Below, piece by piece: positions 1-9,490 of a DNA stretch of 64,000 nucleotides. The notes under the pieces are model-generated. The model made no database searches. It had not been told where the DNA came from and was given only the letters and a program-made list of their open reading frames with translations. The DNA is from Treponema sp. (GTDB lineage: Bacteria > Spirochaetota > Spirochaetia > Treponematales > Breznakiellaceae): NCBI GenBank assembly GCA_009777335.1, contig WRMC01000002.1, positions 62,001-126,000 of the forward strand, written 5' to 3'. Both the position numbers and the translations under genes were made by a program. Numbering within the stretch: the stretch's first letter is position 1; each line of letters starts with the position of its first letter.

Positions 1-1
1 C

Positions 2-1789
2 ATAGCCCTGGTGTCCTGGCTGGTTACCGAAGATCTGCGGATCGCCGCCGAAGAAAGCAATTTTGAGGCCAACCGCTATTCGGCCAGCGAAGCAGAAAAC
101 CTCCTCCTTAGCCTGCGTTTAAACGGCACCATGCTTATCCAGACCCTTCATGGGGGGGAGCTTAGGACAGAGGCGGCCCAGGGGACTTTGAATTTTTTCT
201 TTAGTCAGAACCCCGGCCTGGCGGTCCTGGCCTTTGAATCTGCCAGGGCTCTGCCGGGCCCTTCGGCCCAGGACCTGATCATCAACGAGGCATTCTTTTA
301 TAGCCAGGACCTGTCTCTGTCCCTGGCTGATTCATACCTGGAAGAAAACAGATCGGCCCTCCAAAGGGCCGCCCAGGGCGAGACGGTCCTGCTTAATGCA
401 TCGCCCCACTTTGGGCTCCCCCTTCTGGCCTACTTTTTTCCTTCCCAGGACCTTCATGGACAAAACATAGGGGCCCTGCTCTTATGTTCACCCATCTCCT
501 TAAGCGGGAATTTCGGTTATGGCACCAACCGCTCATTTTTAATCAATGACCGGGGGGAAGTGCTGGTTCATCCCGAGGGGGAGCTCATGCTTCTGGCCCC
601 AAATATGGCCGGGGACAGCTTTATCCGCTCGGTGTGGGAAAACCCCGGCCGCAGCGCCCAGAGGCTCTACACCGGCGATGATGGCATCCGCTACTTTGGG
701 GCCTTTACCAAGCTGAGCCAGGGTGGGGCGGTCATCACCACCATCGAGTTTGATAAGGTATTTGAAGGAATCAGGGCCACCACCAGGCGGAACCTCTACC
801 TTACGGCGGCGGTCCTTTCCATCTCTATTTTGTTTATCTGGTTCTTCGCCAAGAGTATTTCGGTACCTTTAAGAATTCTGGCCTCGGCGGCCCAGTCCAT
901 AGAGGGGGGCGATTTTGGAGTCCGTCTTGATCCCCGGGGCAGGGATGAAATTGGGGCCCTTACCTCCAGTTTCCAGCGGATGAGCGCCGCCCTGGGCATC
1001 TTTGGCCGCTTTACCAATAGGGATATCGCCGTCCGGGCCATGCGGGGCGAGATTAAACCCGGGGGGCTGCCCAAAGATGCGACCATCTTCTTCTCGGATA
1101 TCCGGGACTTTACGGCCCTCTCGGAGCAGTTTACCGCCTCCTTCCCCGAAGACGCCAGTAACCGCATCGTTACCTGGCTGAATAATTACCTGGGCCATAT
1201 GGTCAACTGTGTAGAAGAGACCGGCGGGGTGGTGGACAAATTTATCGGCGACTCCGTGATGGCCCACTGGGGTACCGCCTATGCCTCGGCTAGCCCCGCC
1301 GCCGATGCCTATAACTGCGTAACCGCCGCCCTTCTTATGCGGCGGGCCCTGATGGCCATGAATGCCCAGCGCCGTCCCGATGATCCGGCGGACCCCCCCA
1401 TCCGTATAGGCTGCGGGATCAACACGGGGCGGATCACCGCCGGGCAGATCGGCTCTGATCTGCGGATGGAATACACCGTGGTCGGGGACCCCGTTAATCT
1501 GGCATCCCGGGTAGAGGCCCTCTGTAAGCCCCTGGCGGTAGATATTTTGATAAGCGAAAACACCTGGGCCCTGGTACGGGATAAGTTCCTCTTCGCCGAA
1601 ATGCCTTCGGTGAGCGTCAAGGGCAAAGAAGATCCTCTGCGGATCTTTGCGGTGATTAACCATGCAAGCAGCAGAGAGGGGCCCCAGTCCCTGGATGAAC
1701 TTCGGCAGCTTCTGGGGACCACGGCTCCCGACCTTTCCCTGATAGATATCAATGGGGAAGAACGAAAGTACAAACTGGGGAAAGACTAG
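2..1789 (+). CDS. Membrane sensor class III adenylate/guanylate cyclase (5' end outside window)
   Basis: The protein makes cyclic AMP or GMP in response to an extracytoplasmic signal. The frame is open from base 2, so the N-terminus and a first membrane helix probably lie upstream; residues here count from the GTG at 11. Residues 1-255 look like a Cache-type extracytoplasmic sensor, 261-280 form a membrane helix, and about 281-325 a HAMP linker. Residues 355-545 are the cyclase domain, with the metal-binding FSDIRDFTALSEQF segment, DKFIGDSVMAHWG and the VVGDPVNLASR motif. The next gene begins 2 nt after the stop, so it is the first visible gene of an operon with the FecR-like and barrel-like proteins. 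Substrate (ATP or GTP) was not resolved. Confidence 0.9.
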   Translation: MALVSWLVTEDLRIAAEESNFEANRYSASEAENLLLSLRLNGTMLIQTLHGGELRTEAAQGTLNFFFSQNPGLAVLAFESARALPGPSAQDLIINEAFFYSQDLSLSLADSYLEENRSALQRAAQGETVLLNASPHFGLPLLAYFFPSQDLHGQNIGALLLCSPISLSGNFGYGTNRSFLINDRGEVLVHPEGELMLLAPNMAGDSFIRSVWENPGRSAQRLYTGDDGIRYFGAFTKLSQGGAVITTIEFDKVFEGIRATTRRNLYLTAAVLSISILFIWFFAKSISVPLRILASAAQSIEGGDFGVRLDPRGRDEIGALTSSFQRMSAALGIFGRFTNRDIAVRAMRGEIKPGGLPKDATIFFSDIRDFTALSEQFTASFPEDASNRIVTWLNNYLGHMVNCVEETGGVVDKFIGDSVMAHWGTAYASASPAADAYNCVTAALLMRRALMAMNAQRRPDDPADPPIRIGCGINTGRITAGQIGSDLRMEYTVVGDPVNLASRVEALCKPLAVDILISENTWALVRDKFLFAEMPSVSVKGKEDPLRIFAVINHASSREGPQSLDELRQLLGTTAPDLSLIDINGEERKYKLGKD

Positions 1790-1791
1790 GG

Positions 1792-3486
1792 ATGGACACA
1801 GCAAGGGATCAGGCAGTAGGACTGCCCAAGAGGGGCCTTCGCCCGGCGGATCTCCTGATTATCATCCTCTGCCTTTCCTCTGCCGCCTATAGTCTCTACC
1901 TCTTTCGGCAGGATCTTCAGGCCGCCGTGTACGCCCAGAATGTGGAACCCCTGGGTTCCATAACCATTAGGCAGAATATAGTCCAGCGGCGCCTGGCGGA
2001 CCGGCTCCTCTGGGGGCGCATGGCGGTCCACTCACCGGTTTATCAGGGGGACCTGATCCGGGTAGCCGAAGCCTCGGCGGCGACCCTCCATATTAACGAA
2101 AATAATATAGACCTTAACGAAAACACCCTGATTCGCATCTACCGGGAAAGCGATGATGAAGGGGACATCCGCATAGAGCTAAGTGACGGGAGCCTTTCCA
2201 TGGTGACCGGAGAAGCGGGGACTCAGATCATCCTTCAGATGATGGACCTGGAAATTGAAGGGGGAGCCGGGTCGGTTCTGGAGCTTTCGGCGGGATCTAA
2301 TGGAACGGTCTTAAGCCTAAGCGAAGGTACTATGCGGATACAGGCTTCGGGGCAGGAGCAGCAGAGGCATATCACGAGTCCGGCCCTCATCGCCGTGGAC
2401 GGCCAGGGCCAGGAACACAGCCCCCCCGGAGCGGTGATGAGCCAGCCCCGGCCCAATGCCCGGTTTCTTCATCACCCTTCCCAGGGCTCGGTCTTTAGGG
2501 TCCCCTTTGTCTGGACCCGGTTTAACATCGATGCCGCCTTGGCCCTCCGTCTTGAGATCGCCGCGGACCGGAATTTTACCCGGATTATACACACCATAGA
2601 TGATGTTTACACCAACGCCGAAGCCGCCCTTGGTACGGGGACCTGGTACTGGCGGCTTCAAGGCTCTGGAGCTATCCTGGCCCAGGGGCAGTTAAGCATA
2701 GTCGATGGGGATCCTCCTTCCCTTCTGGTCCCAGTCCAGGGTAGCCGCTACCGCTACGGCAGAGAACTGCCCCAACTGCGCTTCCAATGGGAAGAAGTCC
2801 CTGGGGCCTCATCGTACCGCTTCGAAGCTTCCCAGGTTAATGATTTTAGTAACCCCCGGTATAGATCCGAAGGGGCCCTCCCGTATGTGGTCCAAGAGGC
2901 CCTTTCAGATGGGCCCTGGTACTGGCGGGTCATGCCGGTCTTCCCCGAGGTGTTTATAGGACGCTCCTTTTTTTCTGAACCCTCCCTCTTTTATATAGAA
3001 CAGGGCCAGGAAGGGGAGCTGGTAATTTATCTTCCCGATCAAGAGGATGATGCAGGGGGCCCGGTTGTAAGCATCGAGGAAGATCCCCTCCTGGCCCGCC
3101 CCCTGCTTAGGTTTCCTGCTCCTAGACAGACCATAGGCATAGAGGAACTCCGTCAGCAAAGGAGCCTAACCTTTAGCTGGCAGGGGGTGCCGGGGGCAGA
3201 TGCCTATCTGTTCAGGGTGTTAAAAGAAGATTTTTTCCATCCCCTAGGCTTTTCAACCACTAGCTTGGTCATCGAAGAGCCCCCCTTGACCGGCACCTCA
3301 TGGACCCTGGAGGATATCCGTACCCTTGGACAGGGTAATTTTGTTTGGACCCTGGAAGCGGTTAACCTGGACGGGGAGGGGGAAATTATAAGACGGGGTC
3401 ATGAAGGATGGGTTTTTTTCACCATAGAGATACCCCGGCCCGGACCTGTCATTCCCTTAGAGCCGGGGGTTCTTTATGGGAACTAA
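1792..3486 (+). CDS. FecR-domain membrane-anchored protein with Ig/FN3-like repeats
   Basis: 564 aa. A single membrane helix lies at about residues 20-40, with the bulk presumably periplasmic. Residues 50-150 resemble a FecR domain (paired short strands around GDLIRVAEASAATLHIN and NTLIRIYRES). From about 225 to 550 there are three diverged beta-sandwich-like repeats, each with an F.W..VPGA..Y core and a WYWR or FVW edge strand. The name FecR reflects the fold. No sigma factor or TonB receptor lies beside it, so an iron-signalling role is not supported. It sits between a sensor cyclase and a secreted protein, overlapping the latter by 11 nt, which suggests a common envelope function. Confidence 0.75.
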   Translation: MDTARDQAVGLPKRGLRPADLLIIILCLSSAAYSLYLFRQDLQAAVYAQNVEPLGSITIRQNIVQRRLADRLLWGRMAVHSPVYQGDLIRVAEASAATLHINENNIDLNENTLIRIYRESDDEGDIRIELSDGSLSMVTGEAGTQIILQMMDLEIEGGAGSVLELSAGSNGTVLSLSEGTMRIQASGQEQQRHITSPALIAVDGQGQEHSPPGAVMSQPRPNARFLHHPSQGSVFRVPFVWTRFNIDAALALRLEIAADRNFTRIIHTIDDVYTNAEAALGTGTWYWRLQGSGAILAQGQLSIVDGDPPSLLVPVQGSRYRYGRELPQLRFQWEEVPGASSYRFEASQVNDFSNPRYRSEGALPYVVQEALSDGPWYWRVMPVFPEVFIGRSFFSEPSLFYIEQGQEGELVIYLPDQEDDAGGPVVSIEEDPLLARPLLRFPAPRQTIGIEELRQQRSLTFSWQGVPGADAYLFRVLKEDFFHPLGFSTTSLVIEEPPLTGTSWTLEDIRTLGQGNFVWTLEAVNLDGEGEIIRRGHEGWVFFTIEIPRPGPVIPLEPGVLYGN

Positions 3487-4675
3487 AAGAATCTGGGCTC
3501 TTACCCTGGGGCTGATCTGTATAAGCGCCGGTCTAGGGGCCCAGGCCCCAGAGCCGGGCTTCTTTCTGGTAGAAGAGGGCCAGGGGAACCCCCGCTTTGT
3601 CCAGCGCCTTGCCTGGGCCGGGGGCGAGTATGCCCTGCGCTTTGAGGTGATCATAGAAGCGGCGGCGGGTCCTACCTTCAGGGAGCAGCACCGGGAGTTT
3701 AGCTACGACCCCTATATCGATGTCTCCCTGCCCCCAGGCTTTTATCGCTTTCAGGTGATTCCCTATGATTACTTCGATGATCAAGATGAACCTTCGCCCT
3801 GGCAGGAATTTACGGTCCTGGAAGCTACCCAACCCCAGGTGGAGGGGGCCCCCAACTTTGCCTTTTCACGATCCGCCGGGACCTATGTGATGGATCTTCG
3901 GGGCAGCAATATTTCACCCCAGGCCGAGATAGCCCTTCACCGGGACGGGGAGGAAGCCCTGCATCCCCTGGAGGCAGATATCTCTGCCCAGGGGAACCGG
4001 GCCCGGCTGGTCTTTGACGAGGAGGAATTGAGCCCCGGAGATTATGCCCTTACCATCCGGAACCCCGGGGGGCTAGAGGCCACCAGGGAGAATATTAGCT
4101 TTTCCCGCCGGGCAGAGAGGACTCCCTTTTTTGACCGCTTTTATGGGGGGGCCTTGGAACCCTCCCTTTGGGTGGCCTATATGCCCCTCTTTCGCAGCTA
4201 CCAGGGTTCCGGTGATTCAATGGACAGGATCTTCACCCGGAATGTGAGCCCCCTGGGGGCCGCCCTGGGCCTGACCCTCCTTTTTGGGGATAGCCCCCCA
4301 GAGGGAGCCTTTTCGGCCCTGGGGGGGATTATTCCCGGCTTGGAAGCGGCCCTTCTTTGGCATGGGCTGGAAAGTGATCAGGGAAAGCACCATCTTTTAA
4401 GCGGTCGCCTGAGCCTTCTGGCCCAGAAGGGTCTGGCTAATCAAAGAGGAGCCCTTCGTTTTAGGCTGGGTACGGGCTATAGCTTTGTCCTAAGCCCCCC
4501 GGAGGATCTCGAAACCCAGGGGATGGATCTTCTTCATCTTAGGATGGGAGCTTCTTATTTTTTCCAGGTCCACGATCGCATCTATCTGGATCTGGGGCTG
4601 GATCACATGCACTTCTTTAAGAAGGAAGCTCTGGGGGCCATCCTTCCCTGGCTCAGTGTAAATTTTTCCTTCTAA
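3476..4675 (+). CDS. Secreted protein with IPT-like domain and C-terminal barrel-like region
   Basis: 399 aa. The N-terminus is a signal peptide (MGTKRIWALTLGLICISAGLGAQA, cleavage probably after AQA at about residue 24). Residues about 125-200 resemble an IPT/TIG beta-sandwich (LRGSNISPQAEIAL, SPGDYALTIRNPGG). The last 170 residues alternate polar and hydrophobic residues with many Gly and aromatics and end in Phe, as in outer-membrane barrels. The start lies inside the end of the FecR-like gene, so translation is probably coupled. The stop overlaps the stop of the convergent acetyltransferase gene in a shared CTAA. No specific function is recognised. Confidence 0.65.
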   Translation: MGTKRIWALTLGLICISAGLGAQAPEPGFFLVEEGQGNPRFVQRLAWAGGEYALRFEVIIEAAAGPTFREQHREFSYDPYIDVSLPPGFYRFQVIPYDYFDDQDEPSPWQEFTVLEATQPQVEGAPNFAFSRSAGTYVMDLRGSNISPQAEIALHRDGEEALHPLEADISAQGNRARLVFDEEELSPGDYALTIRNPGGLEATRENISFSRRAERTPFFDRFYGGALEPSLWVAYMPLFRSYQGSGDSMDRIFTRNVSPLGAALGLTLLFGDSPPEGAFSALGGIIPGLEAALLWHGLESDQGKHHLLSGRLSLLAQKGLANQRGALRFRLGTGYSFVLSPPEDLETQGMDLLHLRMGASYFFQVHDRIYLDLGLDHMHFFKKEALGAILPWLSVNFSF

Positions 4676-5451
4676 GCTTCTTTCTTTTCTTCGATGGTAG
4701 CAATTTCTACCCAGGCTGGAAGGTAGCCGCAGCTTAGGGCTATCCTCCATGAAGGTATATTGGAGAGGCTCGTCCCATAAAAGGGAATCTTTCCCCGTGT
4801 AAGGATCTCTCTGGTCATAAGGCCGACCAGGAAAGCTCCCAGGCCCTGGCCCCGGTAGGTTTCGATGACGTCGATTCCTATTTGCCAGAGGTCGGGGGTG
4901 TCGGCGGAGCAGCCGGCCATGGCGCTTATCTCTTCTCCATCATAGGCAGCCAGGGCCAGTATGTCGGGCCTCTCGCTCCGGTACCGGTCACAGAGGGCGT
5001 TTCGGAACCTCTTGTCACCGTAAAATTGGTGTATCTCCTGGCCCTCGAACCATTTTAGGGTGGTCCCCCCATGGGGAATAAAAGCTTCCCCAGGGCCGCC
5101 GGGGGGGATAAACATATGGTGACTCTGGAATAGCTTTTTTCCAAATTCCTCAAGCTTTTTTTCTATGGCCATGAGATGGGGATGCTCAAAGAGCCAGTGG
5201 CCTGTTTTTTGATCTATATATTCCCTAAGCCACCCATGCATAGCTTCATCGCTGGTGATGACTGCCCCGTTCCCAAAGGTAGCCATCTGGAAAAAAAAGG
5301 CCCCTTCGGTGTAATGCCTTCTTTCCGGGTGATTACGTTGAAGGGTTACCAGATTATGGGGAGTATCGAAGTCTCCGGGGCGGCAGTTATACTCTTTAGC
5401 TAGCTGGGTCTTAAAAATGCTCAGCAGTTCCTGTTTGCTGTAGATGTGCAT
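4672..5451 (-). CDS. GNAT-family N-acetyltransferase
   Basis: 259 aa. The C-terminal half carries the acetyl-CoA binding motif of GNAT enzymes, YRGQGLGAFL at about residues 199-208, preceded by a strand (IGIDVIETYRGQG). The N-terminal 130 residues are a poorly conserved substrate domain. The gene is the last of a minus-strand group (methyltransferase, fucosidase, acetyltransferase) and begins 4 nt after the fucosidase stop, so it is almost certainly co-transcribed. The acceptor substrate cannot be told from sequence. Confidence 0.8.
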   Translation of the reverse strand: MHIYSKQELLSIFKTQLAKEYNCRPGDFDTPHNLVTLQRNHPERRHYTEGAFFFQMATFGNGAVITSDEAMHGWLREYIDQKTGHWLFEHPHLMAIEKKLEEFGKKLFQSHHMFIPPGGPGEAFIPHGGTTLKWFEGQEIHQFYGDKRFRNALCDRYRSERPDILALAAYDGEEISAMAGCSADTPDLWQIGIDVIETYRGQGLGAFLVGLMTREILTRGKIPFYGTSLSNIPSWRIALSCGYLPAWVEIATIEEKKEA

Positions 5452-5455
5452 GGGC

Positions 5456-6928
5456 CTAATCCACTGTGATCTTTATGACCACCGGCATGGACCGCTTCCC
5501 CGGGGGGCCCTGGACCTGGAGGCCCTCGGCATTCCGCTCCCAGCGGGGCTTTGCTTCTTCCCCCAGGATAGCAAGATCCTGGATGATGCCGTGAAAGACC
5601 GGGAGCTTCGATGCATCCTGCTCGGCCAGGGAGCGGATGGTCACCTTACCGTCTTCGGGCCAGGAGAGCACCGAGGCATAGACCGTACCCCCCTTGGCGG
5701 TAAACCGGATGTCCTGGGAAGAAAAGACCGGGTCTTCTCCGTCGGTGAACTGGCCCTCTATGGTCTGGGTGGGGCCCTCCTCGGCCCGGCGCCAGACTCC
5801 GGTCTTGTAGACCGCTTCGCCGTTTACAGCCAACCAGGCACCCATCTCTTTAAGCACCCTGGTCTCTTCATCCGATATGATTCCTTCTGCTTTGGGCCCC
5901 ACATTAAGAAGGAGGACCCCGTTCTTGCTCACGATATCCAGGAGGTCCCGGATGAGGCTGGGGGCGGTCTTAAAGGTGTTACTGTTTGTCCAGCACCAGG
6001 AGTTCCTGGCTATGGAGGTGTCGGTCTGCCAATGGAAGGGCTGGATGCCCGCAAAGCGGCCCCTCTCTATGTCTACGGTAGCGCAGCCAAAGGGGAAGGC
6101 GTCGTGCTTGTAACAGATGGTGACTTCTTCGCCCCATTGGGCCGCCCGGTTATAGTAATAGGCGGCGAACTGTTTTAGGCGCTTTTTTGCAGCTTCGTGC
6201 TGGATCCACCAGTCAAAGTAGATGACCCGGGGCTTATAGGAATCTACGAGCTCGCAGCAGCGCAGAAACCAGTCTTCGAGGAATTCCTCGCTGGGGGCGG
6301 GTTCTCCGAAAAGATCATGCAGGGGCGGTTCCTTCATGGCGGGCCAGTAGAAATCCCCCCGCTGCAGGGGCTCTTTTACATCGCTTTCGAAATTTTTTCC
6401 ATGGCCCATAAAAAACCAATGCTCCAGCCGGTGGGTAGATCCTCCGCAGATGATGCCCCTTTTTTTTAAGGCCCCATGAAGTTCCCCCAGCACATCCCGT
6501 TTTGGGCCCATCTCAAAGGCGTTCCACCTGGATAAATTGCTTTTGTACATTTGAAAACCGTCATGGTGTTCGGCCACGGGGATACAGTACCGGGCCCCGG
6601 CCTGGGAAAAAAGATCTGCCCAGGCGGCGGGATCAAATGAAGGGGCCGAAAAGAGGGGGATAAAATCCTTGTAGCCAAAATCCTTGTGGGGGCCGTAGGT
6701 TTCTACATGGTGGGCGAATTCGGGGGTTCCCTCCCGATACATGTTTCGGGAATACCATTCGTTGTTAAAGGCTGGAACCGAGTAGGGCCCCCAATGGATA
6801 AAGATCCCAAACTTGCCCTCCCGCATAAAAGCCGGCATGGTTCTGCCATAAAGGGATTCCCAGTCGGGGCTGTAGGGGCCCTCGGCGATTACTTTTTCTA
6901 TCTCATGGAGCCGCCTCTTTAGATCCAT
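5456..6928 (-). CDS. Alpha-L-fucosidase, GH29 family, cytoplasmic
   Basis: 490 aa. It hydrolyses terminal alpha-L-fucose from oligosaccharides with retention of configuration. GH29 hallmarks are FGIFIHWGPYSVPAF near the N-terminus, the AEHHDGFQMY segment, RVIYFDWW (the Asp is the likely nucleophile) and LLLNVGPKAEG towards the end of the barrel, followed by a C-terminal beta domain. There is no signal peptide, so it should act on imported oligosaccharides. A GGTGAGG ribosome site precedes the ATG. It lies 49 nt downstream of the RNA methyltransferase gene and 4 nt upstream of the acetyltransferase. Confidence 0.9.
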   Translation of the reverse strand: MDLKRRLHEIEKVIAEGPYSPDWESLYGRTMPAFMREGKFGIFIHWGPYSVPAFNNEWYSRNMYREGTPEFAHHVETYGPHKDFGYKDFIPLFSAPSFDPAAWADLFSQAGARYCIPVAEHHDGFQMYKSNLSRWNAFEMGPKRDVLGELHGALKKRGIICGGSTHRLEHWFFMGHGKNFESDVKEPLQRGDFYWPAMKEPPLHDLFGEPAPSEEFLEDWFLRCCELVDSYKPRVIYFDWWIQHEAAKKRLKQFAAYYYNRAAQWGEEVTICYKHDAFPFGCATVDIERGRFAGIQPFHWQTDTSIARNSWCWTNSNTFKTAPSLIRDLLDIVSKNGVLLLNVGPKAEGIISDEETRVLKEMGAWLAVNGEAVYKTGVWRRAEEGPTQTIEGQFTDGEDPVFSSQDIRFTAKGGTVYASVLSWPEDGKVTIRSLAEQDASKLPVFHGIIQDLAILGEEAKPRWERNAEGLQVQGPPGKRSMPVVIKITVD

Positions 6929-6977
6929 CCTGGTACCTCACCTTTTATTTAATAGTAGGAATGTTGATCTATTGATT

Positions 6978-8150
6978 CTATGCAGATTTATTAGTTCTGT
7001 GAAAGAGGGCGAGACTTTCTATGTGGGCCGTCTGGGGGTAAAAATCGTAGAGACCCAGGCTGTGGAGGGTATAGCCTCCGTTTACCAGGACCCTGCTGTC
7101 CCTGGCCAGGGTGGCACAGTCGCAGGATACATAGGCAATATGCTCGGGGCCCCTCTGGGCAAGGTAGCTGCTAAGGGGGGCCGAGAGGCCCTGCCTGGGG
7201 GGGTCCAGGACCATGAGACCCCAGGGGTTTTTCCCGGGGCTCAGCTTCTTTACCCAGGCGCTGTCCCTTAGGGCCGCATACTCGGCTTTTGCTGACCCTA
7301 GGTTCCGGCGGGCCAGGGCCAGGGCAGCAGGGTTTTCCTCTACCACCGTAACTCCAGAAAACAGGCCTTCGAGAAAGGCCGCAAAGGTTCCTATCCCGCT
7401 ATAGATATCCGCCAGGGGCAGATCGCTATTGGCAGAGGAGGCGGCTTCTAAAAGGTCATCAATAAGGAGTTCCAGCATAGCTGCATTACTCTGGAAGAAG
7501 ACCTTCACATCATAGAAGAGGGTTTTGCCCTTAATGGTGATCTGGCCCTCCTGGAGGCCCCCTTCCCACAAAAGGGTATCCAGATGGGCATAGACATTGA
7601 AGCGTTCCGGCCCTGACTCTCTCTTGAAGGTACCAGCCTTAAGGGCCTGGCGTATTCCAGGGTCTGCCACGGGGCAGTCCTCGAGGGCCACCGGTTGCTT
7701 GCTCCGCCGCTCCATTAGGCCCAGCTCCCCTGTTTCTGGGATCCGGTGTAGCTGAAGGCGGTTCCGGTACCCATAGGGGGATGAGGGCCGGATCCTATGG
7801 ATGGGGGGACTAAGGCCCCCTATCCGTTCAAAGGTATCTCTGAGTATCCTTGTTTTCGCATCAACTTGAGCTTCGTAACTTAGGTGCTGGAGGGAACAGC
7901 CTCCGCAGCGGCTGTAGAGGGGGCAGGCCGGAGGCACCCGCTGGGGAGAAGGAGATAAGACTTCCAGGAGATCCCCTTCGGCCCAGCTAGAGTGGTCCCT
8001 TCGGATTACATAGCTGATCCGGTCTTGCGGGGCAGTCAGCTCCACAAAGACGGGCCTCCCATCCTGCCGGATTATCCCGGCCCCTCCGGCGGCTATGCTT
8101 TCCACGAGGCCGGTGAACACCGGACCAGAAGGATCCTTCGGTTCTTTCAT
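6978..8150 (-). CDS. rlmD: 23S rRNA/tRNA uracil-C5 methyltransferase (RlmD/TrmA family)
   Basis: 390 aa. It methylates C5 of a uridine in rRNA or tRNA using SAM. There is a TRAM-like RNA-binding domain (about residues 10-60) and an Fe-S cysteine set C-x5-C-x2-C (CPLYSRCGGC) with a fourth Cys in LEDCPV. The SAM motif is LADIYSGIGTF, followed by DPPRQGL and the catalytic SCDCATLARD (usually SCNPATLARD, so two residues differ from the norm). The Fe-S cysteines point to the RlmD/RlmCD branch, but the target uridine is not certain. A TATACT box lies 11 nt before the ATG (8162-8167) with no ribosome site, so the leader is predicted to be about 5 nt. Confidence 0.82.
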   Translation of the reverse strand: MKEPKDPSGPVFTGLVESIAAGGAGIIRQDGRPVFVELTAPQDRISYVIRRDHSSWAEGDLLEVLSPSPQRVPPACPLYSRCGGCSLQHLSYEAQVDAKTRILRDTFERIGGLSPPIHRIRPSSPYGYRNRLQLHRIPETGELGLMERRSKQPVALEDCPVADPGIRQALKAGTFKRESGPERFNVYAHLDTLLWEGGLQEGQITIKGKTLFYDVKVFFQSNAAMLELLIDDLLEAASSANSDLPLADIYSGIGTFAAFLEGLFSGVTVVEENPAALALARRNLGSAKAEYAALRDSAWVKKLSPGKNPWGLMVLDPPRQGLSAPLSSYLAQRGPEHIAYVSCDCATLARDSRVLVNGGYTLHSLGLYDFYPQTAHIESLALFHRTNKSA

Positions 8151-8179
8151 TCTAGGCCCTAGTATACTCCCTAGAAGGC

Positions 8180-8209
8180 TTGTCCGGCTATTCTTTTCCT
8201 TTGTACACT
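8180..8209 (+). promoter_or_regulatory. Promoter of thrC, predicted leaderless
   Basis: TTGTCC (8180-8185), an 18-bp spacer, then TACACT (8204-8209). Transcription would begin about 7 nt after the -10, which is the A of the ATG at 8216. No Shine-Dalgarno sequence is present. The same -35 hexamer occurs before the U32 gene at 40467. Confidence 0.55.
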
Positions 8210-8215
8210 CAGTTT

Positions 8216-9490
8216 ATGCGCTACTATAGTACCCGAAGCAAAACTCACGACGTGAGCTTTTCCGAAGCAGCCCTTGGGGGGCTAGCCCCTGATGGGGGGC
8301 TCTATGTTCCTGCCGAGATTCCCCAGTTGTCCCCGGCGGTAAAGAGCTCCCTGGGTTCCATGAGTTACCTGGAGATCGCCCTGGAGCTGATCCGGCCCTG
8401 GGTGGCGGGGGATATCCCCAACGGGGTACTGGAAGAAATGATTCAAGATGCCTATCCCTTTGGGGCCCCCCTGACGGGGCTGAGTGATCGATCTGTCCTC
8501 GAGCTTTTCCATGGGCCCACCGGGGCATTTAAGGATTTTGGGGCCCGGTTTATGGCCCGGGCCTTCTCGTATCTCCGCCGGGGAGAAGACCGGCCCCTAA
8601 AGATACTGGTGGCCACCTCCGGCGACACTGGAGGGGCCGTGGCAGATGGCTTCTTCGGGGTCCAGGGGGTTACGGTAACAGTCCTCTACCCCCAGGGGAG
8701 GATCACGAGCCTCCAGGAAAAACAGATCGCTGGCCTGGGAGAAAATATTTCTGCCCTGGCGGTAGAGGGCAGTTTTGACGACTGTCAGCGGCTGGTGAAA
8801 GAAGCTTTTGGCGACCAGGAGCTCAAGGAGCGGCTGGCCCTTTCTTCGGCTAACTCAATAAATATTTCCCGTCTTGTTCCCCAGTGCGTCTATTATGCCT
8901 CTGGGGCCGGTGAAATCCCCGGGGCGATCATTTCGGTGCCATCGGGGAACTTTGGCAACCTGACCGCCGGGCTTTATGCCGCCAGGATGGGGGCCCCCAT
9001 AGCTGGTTTTGTGGCGGCCACCAATGTAAACCGGACGGTGCCGGATTACCTGGCCACGGGGAACTACGAAGCCCGGTCTTCGGTGGCCACCCTGTCCAAC
9101 GCCATGGACGTGGGGGCCCCAAGCAACTTTGAAAGGATGGCAGCCCACTTCACCCTAAGCGAGATGCGGCAGATGATCCTTGGGGCCTCGGTGACCGACG
9201 ATGAGACCAGGGAGACCATAGGGGACGTTTTTTCCAAAGAGGGCTATTGCCTGGATCCCCACACGGCGGTGGGCTGGAGGGCCGTCGATAAGCTCAAGGC
9301 TGCTGGTCCCCTGGGCAGGGGAGACAGGATCATCGTGGCTGCCACGGCCCACCCGGCCAAGTTTGCCGAGACCGTGGAGCCCATCACGGGACCGGTGACG
9401 GTACCGCCTTCTTTGCAGAAGGCCCTGGGCCGTACCGTTGTCTCCCGGCCCATCCCCGCCAGGCTAGAAGCCCTAAGGGAGTACCTATGA
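8216..9490 (+). CDS. thrC: Threonine synthase
   Basis: 424 aa. It converts O-phospho-L-homoserine to L-threonine with PLP. The PLP-lysine motif is GPTGAFKDFGARF, followed by the glycine-rich phosphate loop ATSGDTGGAVA and SANSINISRLVPQ, all typical of the longer bacterial/fungal class. I place the start at ATG 8216 because the protein then begins MRYYSTRS as in homologues. A TTG 36 nt upstream is in frame but is itself part of the predicted -35 box. The stop overlaps the malic enzyme start (ATGA), so the two are translationally coupled. Confidence 0.93.
   Translation: MRYYSTRSKTHDVSFSEAALGGLAPDGGLYVPAEIPQLSPAVKSSLGSMSYLEIALELIRPWVAGDIPNGVLEEMIQDAYPFGAPLTGLSDRSVLELFHGPTGAFKDFGARFMARAFSYLRRGEDRPLKILVATSGDTGGAVADGFFGVQGVTVTVLYPQGRITSLQEKQIAGLGENISALAVEGSFDDCQRLVKEAFGDQELKERLALSSANSINISRLVPQCVYYASGAGEIPGAIISVPSGNFGNLTAGLYAARMGAPIAGFVAATNVNRTVPDYLATGNYEARSSVATLSNAMDVGAPSNFERMAAHFTLSEMRQMILGASVTDDETRETIGDVFSKEGYCLDPHTAVGWRAVDKLKAAGPLGRGDRIIVAATAHPAKFAETVEPITGPVTVPPSLQKALGRTVVSRPIPARLEALREYL

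Noticed and set aside
869-1804. A 311-codon frame opposite the cyclase gene
   Set aside because: It mirrors a gene with clear motifs, has no ribosome site and no recognisable product; high GC makes long antisense frames common here.
5444-6178. A 244-codon frame opposite the fucosidase gene
   Set aside because: Shadow of GH29; no ribosome site.
8180-8215. TTG start of thrC
   Set aside because: The TTG is part of the predicted -35 box, and the family N-terminus begins at ATG 8216.
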